From positions 13,642 through 77,641 of the forward strand of contig JBNJFG010000002.1 of assembly GCA_051746665.1 (NCBI GenBank): a DNA stretch of 64,000 nt, given 5' to 3'. Within the stretch, counting starts at the first letter, position 1. Every line of letters starts with the position of its first letter. Source of the DNA: Halanaerobium sp051746665. GTDB taxonomy: Bacteria; Bacillota; Halanaerobiia; Halanaerobiales; Halanaerobiaceae. Positions 1 to 7,790 of this stretch are shown here, in pieces. Both the position numbers and the translations under genes were made by a program. Under the pieces are notes generated by a model. That model did no database searches. It was not told the DNA's origin and saw only the letters and a program-made list of their open reading frames with translations.

Positions 1-1197
1 GCACAGCTGGCTTCACTTGCAATAACAGCCTATTATTTTAATGAATATGCGTATATCGCCTTAATTACAAATTTGTGGTTAATTCCATATATAACAATTG
101 TATTACCTTTTATTTTCATTTTAGTTTTATTATCTATATTTAGCTTAAGTTTTGTCCAGCCTTTAGCACTTATAATAGAAATAGGACTTGATTTTTTATT
201 CAAAGGTTTAGAACTAATGACTTTAATTCAAAAAGAGCCATTAGTTATTGCAAAACCAGAATTAGTAAGTATTATCTTATATTATTTATTGTTATTTTCT
301 TTACCTTATGTTTATCAAAAAAGATATATTTATATTAAAGCTAAAAATTATCAACTCTGGCAAAAAATCATTCCAGTATTTTTAGCTATAATTATCATTT
401 CATTTTTTATAAATCCAGCTTCCAAAGAATTAGAAGTTAATTTTATTGCTGTAGGACAGGGAGATGGTATTTTTATTAAATTTCCAAATGGAGAAAATAT
501 GCTTATTGATACAGGTCCTCCCGGCAGTGACGGGAGAAATATTGAATATAGTATAATTTCATTTTTGAATAATCAGGGCATCAGCAGTCTTGATTATTTT
601 ATGATTAGTCATTTTGATGCTGATCATGCAGGCGGAATGCCGCATTTATTAAAAAGAAAAGAAATAAAAAATATTTTAATTCCACCTTTTAAAGAAAAGA
701 CAGAGCTGCATAATATTTTAGAAAAGGAAATTAAGAAAAGAAAAATTAAAGTTAAATTTTTGAGTTCTGGTATGTCATTTGATATTGCTGACTGTAGAAT
801 TGATATTTTAAATCCTGACTATAATAATTTAAACGAAGATCGAAATGAAAATTCTATAGTGTTTTTATTAACACATAAAGAAAACACTTTTTTATTTACT
901 GGTGATTTATCTAAAAATGGAGAAAATCGTATAATTAATAAATATGATTTAGCAGAAGTTGATGTTTTAAAAGCTGGTCATCACGGCAGTAAAACTTCAA
1001 GTGGAGAAATATTTCTTAATAAAATAAGACCTAAGATAATTGTTATTTCTGTTGGCAGAAATAATTTTGGCCATCCGTCGGCTGAAGTTATAGAAAGATA
1101 TAATAAAAAATCAATTAAATATCTAAGGACTGATAAAAGTGGAATGATAAAATTCATTTCTGATGGAAATGAAATTTTTCTAAATACTTTCCGATGA
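1..1197 (+). CDS. comEC: ComEC/Rec2 family DNA-uptake channel, C-terminal part (5' end outside window)
   Basis: The reading frame is open from base 1, so the gene starts upstream of the window. The first part holds hydrophobic segments typical of the competence membrane domain. The last ~250 residues form a metallo-beta-lactamase-like domain, with the metal motif SHFDADHAGG, the later GHHGSK, and a third segment around FGHPS. In the family, ComEC forms the inner-membrane channel for single-stranded DNA uptake, and the MBL-like domain is proposed to degrade one strand. It lies just upstream of holA, the usual Firmicute order (comEC-holA-rpsT). Whether this organism is transformable cannot be judged from this fragment. 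Confidence 0.9.
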   Translation, partial: AQLASLAITAYYFNEYAYIALITNLWLIPYITIVLPFIFILVLLSIFSLSFVQPLALIIEIGLDFLFKGLELMTLIQKEPLVIAKPELVSIILYYLLLFSLPYVYQKRYIYIKAKNYQLWQKIIPVFLAIIIISFFINPASKELEVNFIAVGQGDGIFIKFPNGENMLIDTGPPGSDGRNIEYSIISFLNNQGISSLDYFMISHFDADHAGGMPHLLKRKEIKNILIPPFKEKTELHNILEKEIKKRKIKVKFLSSGMSFDIADCRIDILNPDYNNLNEDRNENSIVFLLTHKENTFLFTGDLSKNGENRIINKYDLAEVDVLKAGHHGSKTSSGEIFLNKIRPKIIVISVGRNNFGHPSAEVIERYNKKSIKYLRTDKSGMIKFISDGNEIFLNTFR

Positions 1198-1301
1198 AAT
1201 TTTTAAGTAGTAAAGAATATCTTAGACTGGAGAGCTGCTCTTAAATATGTTAAACTACAATAAGAAGAATAAATAGTTTAAGATTATTGAGGTGTAATTA
1301 A

Positions 1302-2309
1302 ATGAATGTAGAAGATTTTATAAAAAAAGAGAAAAAAACAAAAAAAATATATTATATTTATGCTGAAAATTCATATTTGAGGAATAAATTCAAAAAAGAG
1401 TTTGTTGCTAAATTCGTTCCAGAAGAAATTAGAGATTTTAATCTTTCTTATGTTAATCCTGGAGATGAATACTTTAAGAGGCTTAAGAATGCAGTTCAGA
1501 CCCCTCCTATGGGAGCAGAAAAAAGATTTATTATTTCTCATTTTGAAGAGGGTGATTCTTTAAATAAAGGAGAGAAAGAGAAACTTCTTGATATTTTTGA
1601 AAATATTAATCAAAGCTCTACCTTAGTTTTTTTAACCGCCAATAAAGTTGATAAGAGAAAGAAGTTTTATTTAACTTTAAAAAAAGTTGTGGAGTATCAG
1701 GAGTTTGAAACCCCTCGCTATCGGGATTTAGATAAGTGGATCAGTTCTCACTTTAACGAGCACGGTAAAAAAATTGATAAAAAAAGTGTTAAAATGCTAG
1801 AAAACATGTTTAGTAATAAATTAGAAATTTTAAATAGTGAAATCGAAAAAATAGTAACTCGTTATCCTGAAAAAGAGAAGATTTCATATTATGATATTAA
1901 AGAAATAATAAGTAGAGAAAAATTTATTGAAGATGAAGAAATTTTCAAATTTTTAGATTTGATAGGCGATAAAAAAACAGATCAGGCACTTTTAACTTTA
2001 AAAGAAATGCTGAATAAGGGAGTTTATCCGCTGTATTTATTAACCATGCTTAAAAATCAAATTGAACTCTTAATGCAGGTTAAATTTTACAGTCAGTATA
2101 CCCATAATAATAAAAAAATAGCTTCTAAATTAGGTAAACATCCTTATCCTGTAAAAAAAGCAATGCAGAGAAGTAGGAATTTCACTCAGAAAGAGTTAGA
2201 AAAGATTTTGGAAGAAATACTGAGAGCTAATTATCACTTTTTAACAGGTTATTATCCTGATCAAAACACTGCATTAGAAATGATAATTATTAAATCTATT
2301 GTTTATTAA
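1302..2309 (+). CDS. holA: DNA polymerase III subunit delta
   Basis: A 335-residue protein with the HolA layout: an N-terminal AAA+-like domain without a working Walker A motif, a middle lid region, and a C-terminal helical collar. Recognisable segments include the early YIYAENSYLR and the C-terminal part with the IELLMQVKFY stretch. Delta is the wrench of the clamp loader: it opens the beta clamp so that it can be loaded on primed DNA. The start ATG has GAGGTG seven bases upstream. The position between comEC and rpsT matches Firmicute synteny. A strong terminator follows immediately. Confidence 0.9.
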   Translation: MNVEDFIKKEKKTKKIYYIYAENSYLRNKFKKEFVAKFVPEEIRDFNLSYVNPGDEYFKRLKNAVQTPPMGAEKRFIISHFEEGDSLNKGEKEKLLDIFENINQSSTLVFLTANKVDKRKKFYLTLKKVVEYQEFETPRYRDLDKWISSHFNEHGKKIDKKSVKMLENMFSNKLEILNSEIEKIVTRYPEKEKISYYDIKEIISREKFIEDEEIFKFLDLIGDKKTDQALLTLKEMLNKGVYPLYLLTMLKNQIELLMQVKFYSQYTHNNKKIASKLGKHPYPVKKAMQRSRNFTQKELEKILEEILRANYHFLTGYYPDQNTALEMIIIKSIVY

Positions 2310-2311
2310 TT

Positions 2312-2350
2312 AAAAAAGTTCAGCTAGCCACTGGCTGCTGAACTTTTTTT
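2312..2350 (+). terminator. Rho-independent terminator of holA
   Basis: A long stem pairs AAAAAAGTTCAGC (2312-2324) with its complement ending at 2349, continued inside by AGCC/GGCT with one bulged base. The right arm ends in a run of seven T. It lies 3 bases after the holA stop. Confidence 0.9.
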
Positions 2351-2355
2351 AGATG

Positions 2356-2387
2356 AAATAAAAAAACTCATCCAATTGGATGAGTTT
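2356..2387 (-). terminator. Terminator of rpsT (convergent side)
   Basis: A perfect 10-bp inverted repeat, AAACTCATCC (2364-2373) and GGATGAGTTT (2378-2387), has a 4-base loop. Read on the minus strand it is followed by TTTTATTT, so it fits termination of rpsT transcripts. It sits back to back with the holA terminator. Confidence 0.8.
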
Positions 2388-2395
2388 AATAATTT

Positions 2396-2413
2396 AAAAG
2401 ATAGCTATCTTTT
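2396..2413. repeat. 18-bp perfect palindrome downstream of rpsT
   Basis: AAAAGATAGCTATCTTTT is fully self-complementary with no spacer. It lies between the rpsT stop and the rpsT terminator hairpin. It could be an extra 3' hairpin or a protein site; nothing further can be said. Confidence 0.5.
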
Positions 2414-2438
2414 AGATCTATATTTTTGTAATTTTAAA

Positions 2439-2699
2439 TTACATATTATTATACATCTTTGTGAGGCGGGATTTTTTGCGGGCTGCATTGTTTTTATGAA
2501 TAATGTTTCTTGTTACAGCCTTATCGATGACCTTTTTAGTCTCTTTTAACTGTTCTGCAGCAGCTTCACTGTCCCCTGCTTCAACTGCCTTTTCCATATT
2601 TTTAATCGCATCTTTTAATCTGTTTTTCCACTTGCGATTTTGAGCAGTTTTCTTTTCTATTGTCTTAACTCTTTTCTTAGCAGATTTAATAATAGGCAT
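2439..2699 (-). CDS. rpsT: 30S ribosomal protein S20
   Basis: An 86-residue, Lys/Arg-rich helical protein opening MPIIKSAKKRVKT, as in S20, and containing NAARKKSRLTKMYN near the C-terminus. S20 is a primary binder of 16S rRNA and helps early 30S assembly. It is the only clear minus-strand gene in the window. A strong ribosome binding site (GGGGGTGAAG on the minus strand) precedes the ATG. It is transcribed divergently from lepA and convergently with holA, the standard Firmicute arrangement. Confidence 0.97.
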   Translation of the reverse strand: MPIIKSAKKRVKTIEKKTAQNRKWKNRLKDAIKNMEKAVEAGDSEAAAEQLKETKKVIDKAVTRNIIHKNNAARKKSRLTKMYNNM

Positions 2700-2806
2700 C
2701 TAACTTCACCCCCTCTTAAAAGTAAATATTTATACTATCAGACTTAATTTGCAACATTTCAATTTTAACATGTTGTGATCTAAAATGCAAGAACTAAATT
2801 TAAAAA

Positions 2807-2835
2807 TTGATTAATAACTCTAAGTGTAATATAAT
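2807..2835 (+). promoter_or_regulatory. Sigma-A-type promoter for lepA
   Basis: TTGATT (2807-2812), a 17-base spacer and a perfect TATAAT (2830-2835) lie about 65 bases before the lepA start, in the divergent gap between rpsT and lepA. Confidence 0.65.
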
Positions 2836-2899
2836 TAACTTACTATGTAGATTAATTTTATTGCACTTCAGAAATTATTAGAGTATAAAGGAGGAAGTT

Positions 2900-4690
2900 T
2901 TGTTGCAAACTGATAAAATAAGAAATTTTTGCATAATTGCTCATATTGATCACGGGAAATCTACTCTTGCTGATCGTATGTTAGAATATACAGGAACTAT
3001 TACCGACCGCAAAATGCAGGAACAGGTTTTAGACAAGATGGATTTAGAAAGAGAAAGAGGTATTACCATTAAGGCTCAGGCGGTGACGATTGAACATCAG
3101 GGTTATGAGCTGAACTTAATTGATACACCGGGCCATGTTGATTTTGCCTATGAGGTATCCAGAAGTTTGGCTGCTTGTGAGGGGGCTTTGTTAGTTATTG
3201 ATGCAGCTCAGGGTGTTGAAGCTCAGACAATGGCCAATATTTATCTGGCCTTAGAGCATGATTTAGAAATTATTCCAGTTATTAATAAAATTGATTTGCC
3301 ATCTGCTAACCCTCAAAGAGTTAAAGAACAGCTATTAGATATAGGTATTGATCCTGATGAGGCGATTTTAGCTAGTGCTAAAAACGGAACAAACATTGAT
3401 CAGATTCTGGAGGCGATTATTGAGCGGGTTCCAGAACCTTATAATGGAATTGATCAACCTTTAAAAGCATTGATTTTTGATACTCTTTATGATTCTTACC
3501 AGGGTGTAATAGCTTATGTTAGAGTTATGGAAGGATCTGTTAAAAAAGGAGATAAAATTTTATTGATGTCCAATCAAAAAAGTTATGAAGTGGATGAGGT
3601 TGGATTTTTTGGTCCGGCTATGCAGAAAAAAGATGAATTAACATCTGGCGAAGTAGGGTACATTATTTCAGGTATTAAAGATGTTAGAAACTGCAGGGTT
3701 GGTGATACAATAACTTTAAAGAAAAACCCTACCAAAAAAGCTCTGCCTGGTTATAAGAAAGTACAGCCGATGGTATTTAGTGGACTTTATCCAACTGATA
3801 ATGCTGATTATGAAGTTTTAAAAGAGGCTTTAGAAAAGCTGCAGTTAAATGATGCTTCTTTTACCTTTGAGCCCGAAACTTCAGAAGCTCTTGGTTTTGG
3901 TTTCCGCAGCGGATTTTTAGGTCTGCTGCATATGGAGGTTATCCAGGAAAGACTGGAAAGAGAATATGATCTCGATTTAGTAATTACTGCTCCCAGTGTG
4001 GAGTATCAGATAATTAAAAATAATGGTGAAGAACTAAAAATAGAAAATCCAGCCGCTTTTCCAGAACAGAGTGAAATTGATAAAATAAAAGAACCATTTG
4101 TAACTGCGGAAGTTCATCTACCGGAAGAATATGTAGGACAAGCAATGGAACTCTGTCAGGATAACCGAGGCGAATTTAAAGATATGCAGTATATAGATGA
4201 GGATCGGGTAACTTTAAAATATGAGATGCCCTTAAGTGAAATTATTACTGACTTTTTTAATCAGCTGAAATCCAAGACTAGAGGTTATGCAACTTTAGAT
4301 TACGAGTTAGAAGGATATAAGGAGTCTAAACTGGTTAAACTCGATATTTTAGTCAATAAAGAAGTTGTAGATGCTCTATCTGTAATTGTACATGATGAAG
4401 ACTCTTATCAGCGCGGGAATGCACTTGTAAGAAGACTAAAGGATGTGATTCCCCGTCATATGTTTAAAGTTCCAATTCAGGCTGCAGTTGGAGGAAAAAT
4501 TATAGCTCGAGTTAATATTCCTGCTGTTCGCAAAGATGTTCTGCAGAAATGTTATGGTGGAGATGTCAGTCGTAAGCGTAAACTATTAGAAAAGCAAAAA
4601 GAAGGAAAAAAGAGGATGAAACAGGTTGGAAGTGTAGAAATTCCACAGGAAGCCTTTATGACAGTTCTAGAAAGGGACGAAAATGCATAA
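2900..4690 (+). CDS. lepA: Elongation factor 4 (LepA), ribosome back-translocating GTPase
   Basis: A 596-residue translational GTPase of normal LepA length. G1 is HIDHGKSTL, G3 is DTPGH, G4 is NKID. The LepA-specific C-terminal domain is complete and ends with the usual basic stretch (GGDVSRKRKLLEKQKEGKK). EF4 binds ribosomes and affects translocation under stress. Two TTG codons stand in tandem at 2900 and 2903; AAGGAGGA at 2888-2895 gives 4 and 7 bases of spacing, so the second TTG may be the true start. The stop overlaps hemW by 8 bases, implying co-transcription. Confidence 0.97.
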   Translation: MLQTDKIRNFCIIAHIDHGKSTLADRMLEYTGTITDRKMQEQVLDKMDLERERGITIKAQAVTIEHQGYELNLIDTPGHVDFAYEVSRSLAACEGALLVIDAAQGVEAQTMANIYLALEHDLEIIPVINKIDLPSANPQRVKEQLLDIGIDPDEAILASAKNGTNIDQILEAIIERVPEPYNGIDQPLKALIFDTLYDSYQGVIAYVRVMEGSVKKGDKILLMSNQKSYEVDEVGFFGPAMQKKDELTSGEVGYIISGIKDVRNCRVGDTITLKKNPTKKALPGYKKVQPMVFSGLYPTDNADYEVLKEALEKLQLNDASFTFEPETSEALGFGFRSGFLGLLHMEVIQERLEREYDLDLVITAPSVEYQIIKNNGEELKIENPAAFPEQSEIDKIKEPFVTAEVHLPEEYVGQAMELCQDNRGEFKDMQYIDEDRVTLKYEMPLSEIITDFFNQLKSKTRGYATLDYELEGYKESKLVKLDILVNKEVVDALSVIVHDEDSYQRGNALVRRLKDVIPRHMFKVPIQAAVGGKIIARVNIPAVRKDVLQKCYGGDVSRKRKLLEKQKEGKKRMKQVGSVEIPQEAFMTVLERDENA

Positions 4691-5906
4691 TTTGAATTTC
4701 AAGAATACAAATGCAGTATATATTCATCTTCCATTTTGCAGCAGCAAATGCCCTTACTGTGATTTTTATTCAATTAAATATACTAAAAAAAGGGTGGACC
4801 AGTACTGGGCCGCCCTTTTTATGGAAATAGAAGAATTATCAAAAATAGTAAAAAATAATTTAGTTCAGACTATCTATATTGGAGGTGGGACTCCTTCTTT
4901 AGTAGAGCCAGAGTTGATAAATGAATTAATAAAAAAAATAAAAAGTAAATTTAAAGTTGGCCCTGCTGCAGAAATAACTATGGAAGTTAATCCTGCTTCC
5001 ATAAATGAAGAAAAAATAATTAGTATAAAAAGAGCTGGAATTAATCGTTTGAGTGTTGGAATTCAGAGTTTTAATGATAATCATTTATCTTTTCTTGGCC
5101 GAAGGAGTAATTCCACTAATAACAGAAAAATATTAGCTTTAATAGATCAGTATTTTGATAATTACAGTGCTGACCTGATTTTTGCTCTGCCGGATCAGAG
5201 TTTAAAAGAATTTGAAAATGATTTAGAAGAAATGCTTGATTTTGCGCCTCCTCATATTTCGTTATATAATTTGGAGATCCATGAAAACACTCCTTTTTAT
5301 CAAAAATATAATAGTGGTGAATTAAAACTACCAGCAGAAGAACTTGATGCAGAGATGTATGAACTGGCCCTTAAGAAGTTAACTGCCGCTGGCTATCAGC
5401 ATTATGAAATTTCTAATTTTTCTAAACCAGGGTATAGAGCCCGACATAATTATATTTACTGGCTTTATCAGCCATATGCTGCTTTAGGTCCAGGCGCTTC
5501 AGGATTTGATGGGAATTGTAGATATCAAAATATTAGAGATATTGATCAATATTTAAAATATTATAATCCAAAAGGATTAAGTTTTAAAAGATTCAATGAA
5601 ATTCAGCAAAATAGTACTATAGTTAATTTAGAAAAAGATAGGAATAAAAAAATAAGGAAAATTGATTGTTTAACAAAAAAAGAAAAAATGGGTGAATACT
5701 CATTTTTAGCTTTAAGAACTGATAAAGGTTTATTTTATCATAAATTTTATAAAGAATTTAATTTGAAATTTAAAACTATATATAAAGATGAAATTAACGA
5801 ATTAAAGCAAAACAATTTAATAATTGAAGAAAACGAGAGAATTTATTTAACAACTCGAGGAAAAGAAGTAGCAAATGCTGTTTTTCTTAAATTTTTGTTG
5901 GAATAA
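4683..5906 (+). CDS. hemW: Radical SAM heme chaperone HemW
   Basis: A 407-residue radical SAM protein. The cluster motif is CxxxCxxC in LPFCSSKCPYCDFYS near the N-terminus, and the HemN/HemW body is recognisable (IYIGGGTPS, NRLSVGIQSF, HYEISNFSKPG, HNYIYW). In this family the CxxxCxxC spacing and LPFC context mark HemW (heme insertion chaperone) rather than the true coproporphyrinogen oxidase HemN. A Lys-rich segment near residues 305-330 is less conserved. It overlaps lepA and precedes hrcA, as in many Firmicutes. Confidence 0.88.
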   Translation: MHNLNFKNTNAVYIHLPFCSSKCPYCDFYSIKYTKKRVDQYWAALFMEIEELSKIVKNNLVQTIYIGGGTPSLVEPELINELIKKIKSKFKVGPAAEITMEVNPASINEEKIISIKRAGINRLSVGIQSFNDNHLSFLGRRSNSTNNRKILALIDQYFDNYSADLIFALPDQSLKEFENDLEEMLDFAPPHISLYNLEIHENTPFYQKYNSGELKLPAEELDAEMYELALKKLTAAGYQHYEISNFSKPGYRARHNYIYWLYQPYAALGPGASGFDGNCRYQNIRDIDQYLKYYNPKGLSFKRFNEIQQNSTIVNLEKDRNKKIRKIDCLTKKEKMGEYSFLALRTDKGLFYHKFYKEFNLKFKTIYKDEINELKQNNLIIEENERIYLTTRGKEVANAVFLKFLLE

Positions 5907-5919
5907 GCCCAATTATTAT

Positions 5920-5948
5920 TTGACAAAAAAATATCAATATGTTATTTT
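5920..5948 (+). promoter_or_regulatory. Promoter of the hrcA-grpE-dnaK operon
   Basis: TTGACA (5920-5925), 17 bases, TATTTT (5943-5948). The predicted transcript start falls just before the CIRCE element, so HrcA bound there would block it. Confidence 0.8.
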
Positions 5949-5959
5949 ATTATTAGCTG

Positions 5960-5986
5960 TTAGCACTCTCCGTCACTGAGTGCTAA
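5960..5986 (+). promoter_or_regulatory. CIRCE operator (HrcA binding site)
   Basis: TTAGCACTC, nine spacer bases and GAGTGCTAA match the CIRCE consensus perfectly. It lies between the promoter and hrcA, the classic site for HrcA repression of class I heat-shock genes. Confidence 0.98.
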
Positions 5987-6001
5987 AAAGAGAGGTGAGA
6001 A

Positions 6002-7051
6002 ATGATGGTTGAAGAATTAGATATAAGAAAAAAACGAATACTGCAGGCCATCATTCAGGAACATATAATTTCCGCATCTCCAATTGGCTCAAGGACACTT
6101 GCGAAAAAATATAATCTGGATGTAAGTCCTGCAACTATCAGAAATGAGATGTCTGATTTAGAAGATTTAGGTTATTTAGAACAACCACATACATCCGCTG
6201 GCAGAATACCCTCTGATAAAGGTTATCGTTATTACGTTGACCAGCTTATTAGCAGAGAAAAGAATGAAGAACCTGGTGTAATCGAAAATATTGAAGATAT
6301 ATATCAGGATCTGCAGGATGTACAGGATATTATTTCTGGTATGGCAAAAATGTTGTCCAATATGACTCATTATACTGCGATGGTAAGCGAGCCTAAAAGT
6401 AAGGTAAGCAGACTGAAAAAAGTTGAGATTATGCAGCTGGCTAATAATTCGCTGCTCTTAGTGCTGGTAACTGATACTGGAATGGTTAATAATAAAATTA
6501 TTAATCTAGATCAGAATTTATCAGGTAAAAAAATTTCATATATTAATAAATTTTTAAGTGATAAATTAGAGGATAAATTACTTGTTAATTTGGATTCTGA
6601 TTTTTTAAATGAAATTGAAAAAGAGCTTCTTAGTCGAATTGATCTATCTGTTGATTTATTTAAACAATTCTATAATGAGTTTGAAGGTGCATTTGAACCT
6701 GGTGGAGTTAAGGTTTATTTAGGAGGAACCTCCTATATTTTAGAGCAGCCAGAGTTTAATGATCTGGAAAAGGTTAAGAAAATGCTTAAATTACTTGATC
6801 AGGAAGAAATGTTAAATAAAATTATTAACAGTATCTCTGGTACTGATCTTGAGATTAAGATTGGTCAGGAAAATGAAGTGGAAGATATTAAAAACTGCTC
6901 ACTTGTTGTTGCGACTTATTATATTTCAAATAGAGCAGTTGGAAAAATTGGTGTTATTGGTCCCACCCGAATGGAATATCCACGTGTTATTTCATCGGTT
7001 GATGTTATTTCTGATATTTTAGGTAAATTAATTTCAAAGGCTAGTGGGTGA
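6002..7051 (+). CDS. hrcA: Heat-inducible transcription repressor HrcA
   Basis: A 349-residue protein of normal HrcA length. An N-terminal winged-helix domain contains SPIGSRTLAKKY and SPATIRNEMSDLEDLGYLEQPHTSAGR-type residues, and the C-terminal half is the GAF-like HrcA domain ending with GPTRMEYPRV. HrcA binds CIRCE and is kept active by GroEL. With the perfect CIRCE upstream, autoregulation of the operon is expected. Two ATG codons lie in tandem at 6002 and 6005 after AGAGGTGAG. It is followed directly by grpE. Confidence 0.97.
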   Translation: MMVEELDIRKKRILQAIIQEHIISASPIGSRTLAKKYNLDVSPATIRNEMSDLEDLGYLEQPHTSAGRIPSDKGYRYYVDQLISREKNEEPGVIENIEDIYQDLQDVQDIISGMAKMLSNMTHYTAMVSEPKSKVSRLKKVEIMQLANNSLLLVLVTDTGMVNNKIINLDQNLSGKKISYINKFLSDKLEDKLLVNLDSDFLNEIEKELLSRIDLSVDLFKQFYNEFEGAFEPGGVKVYLGGTSYILEQPEFNDLEKVKKMLKLLDQEEMLNKIINSISGTDLEIKIGQENEVEDIKNCSLVVATYYISNRAVGKIGVIGPTRMEYPRVISSVDVISDILGKLISKASG

Positions 7052-7056
7052 TGATA

Positions 7057-7701
7057 ATGAACAAAGAAAAAAAAGAAGATATTGAGTTAAAAAACAAAGA
7101 TTTATCAGCGGAAAATGGCGAAGCTGCTGAGAAAAATGAAGAAATGAAAGAAGAAAATACTGCATCACAAAATGAAACAGAAGCAGATAACGAAGCAAAA
7201 TTTGATGGAGTACAAATTGAACTTTCTCGGGAAGAATTAATTGAAGAAGTTAAAGAAAAGAATGAAAAAATCGAAGAAATGGATGCAGAAATAGATGATC
7301 TGCTGAGCAGATTACAGAGATTACAGGCTGACTTTGTTAATTATAGAAAACGAAGTAAGCGAGAAAAAGCTGAAATGACTACTAGAGGAAAAGTTAAGCT
7401 CTGCAGCAGTTTGTTACCTGTGTTAGATAATTTTGAACGTGCTTTGAAAGCAGAAGAAAATGAAAGTGATTTTTATAAAGGTGTAGAAATGATTTACAAC
7501 CAGCTTTTAAAAAGTTTTTCTGATGAAGGTATTGAAGAAATAATCGCTGAGGGTGAAGAATTTAATCCGGAATATCATGAGGCGATTATGAGAGTTGAAA
7601 GTGATGAATTCGAAGAAGGTATTGTAACTGAAGTAGTTCAAAAAGGTTTTATTTTAGATGATAGAGTTATTAGACCTGCAATGGTTAAAGTAGCAGGTTA
7701 A
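7057..7701 (+). CDS. grpE: Nucleotide exchange factor GrpE
   Basis: A protein of about 215 residues. The N-terminal third is acidic and low-complexity. It is followed by a long coiled coil (LQRLQADFVNYRKRSKRE) and the beta domain (NPEYHEAIMRVE... VIRPAMVKVAG) typical of GrpE. GrpE releases ADP from DnaK. GTG 7048, ATG 7051 and ATG 7057 are all possible starts overlapping or abutting the hrcA stop; I chose 7057 because GGGTGA lies at a normal distance. It is the second gene of the hrcA operon. Confidence 0.95.
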   Translation: MNKEKKEDIELKNKDLSAENGEAAEKNEEMKEENTASQNETEADNEAKFDGVQIELSREELIEEVKEKNEKIEEMDAEIDDLLSRLQRLQADFVNYRKRSKREKAEMTTRGKVKLCSSLLPVLDNFERALKAEENESDFYKGVEMIYNQLLKSFSDEGIEEIIAEGEEFNPEYHEAIMRVESDEFEEGIVTEVVQKGFILDDRVIRPAMVKVAG

Positions 7702-7790
7702 AAAAGTTTTAGCTTTTTAAGCAGCATTATTATAAATGAAATTTAGTTTATAAAAATATTTAACAACAATTTTATAAGGAGGAATACAAA

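Noticed and set aside
6176..6370. Minus-strand open frame inside hrcA
   Set aside because: A shadow of hrcA; composition does not look like a protein of this genome.
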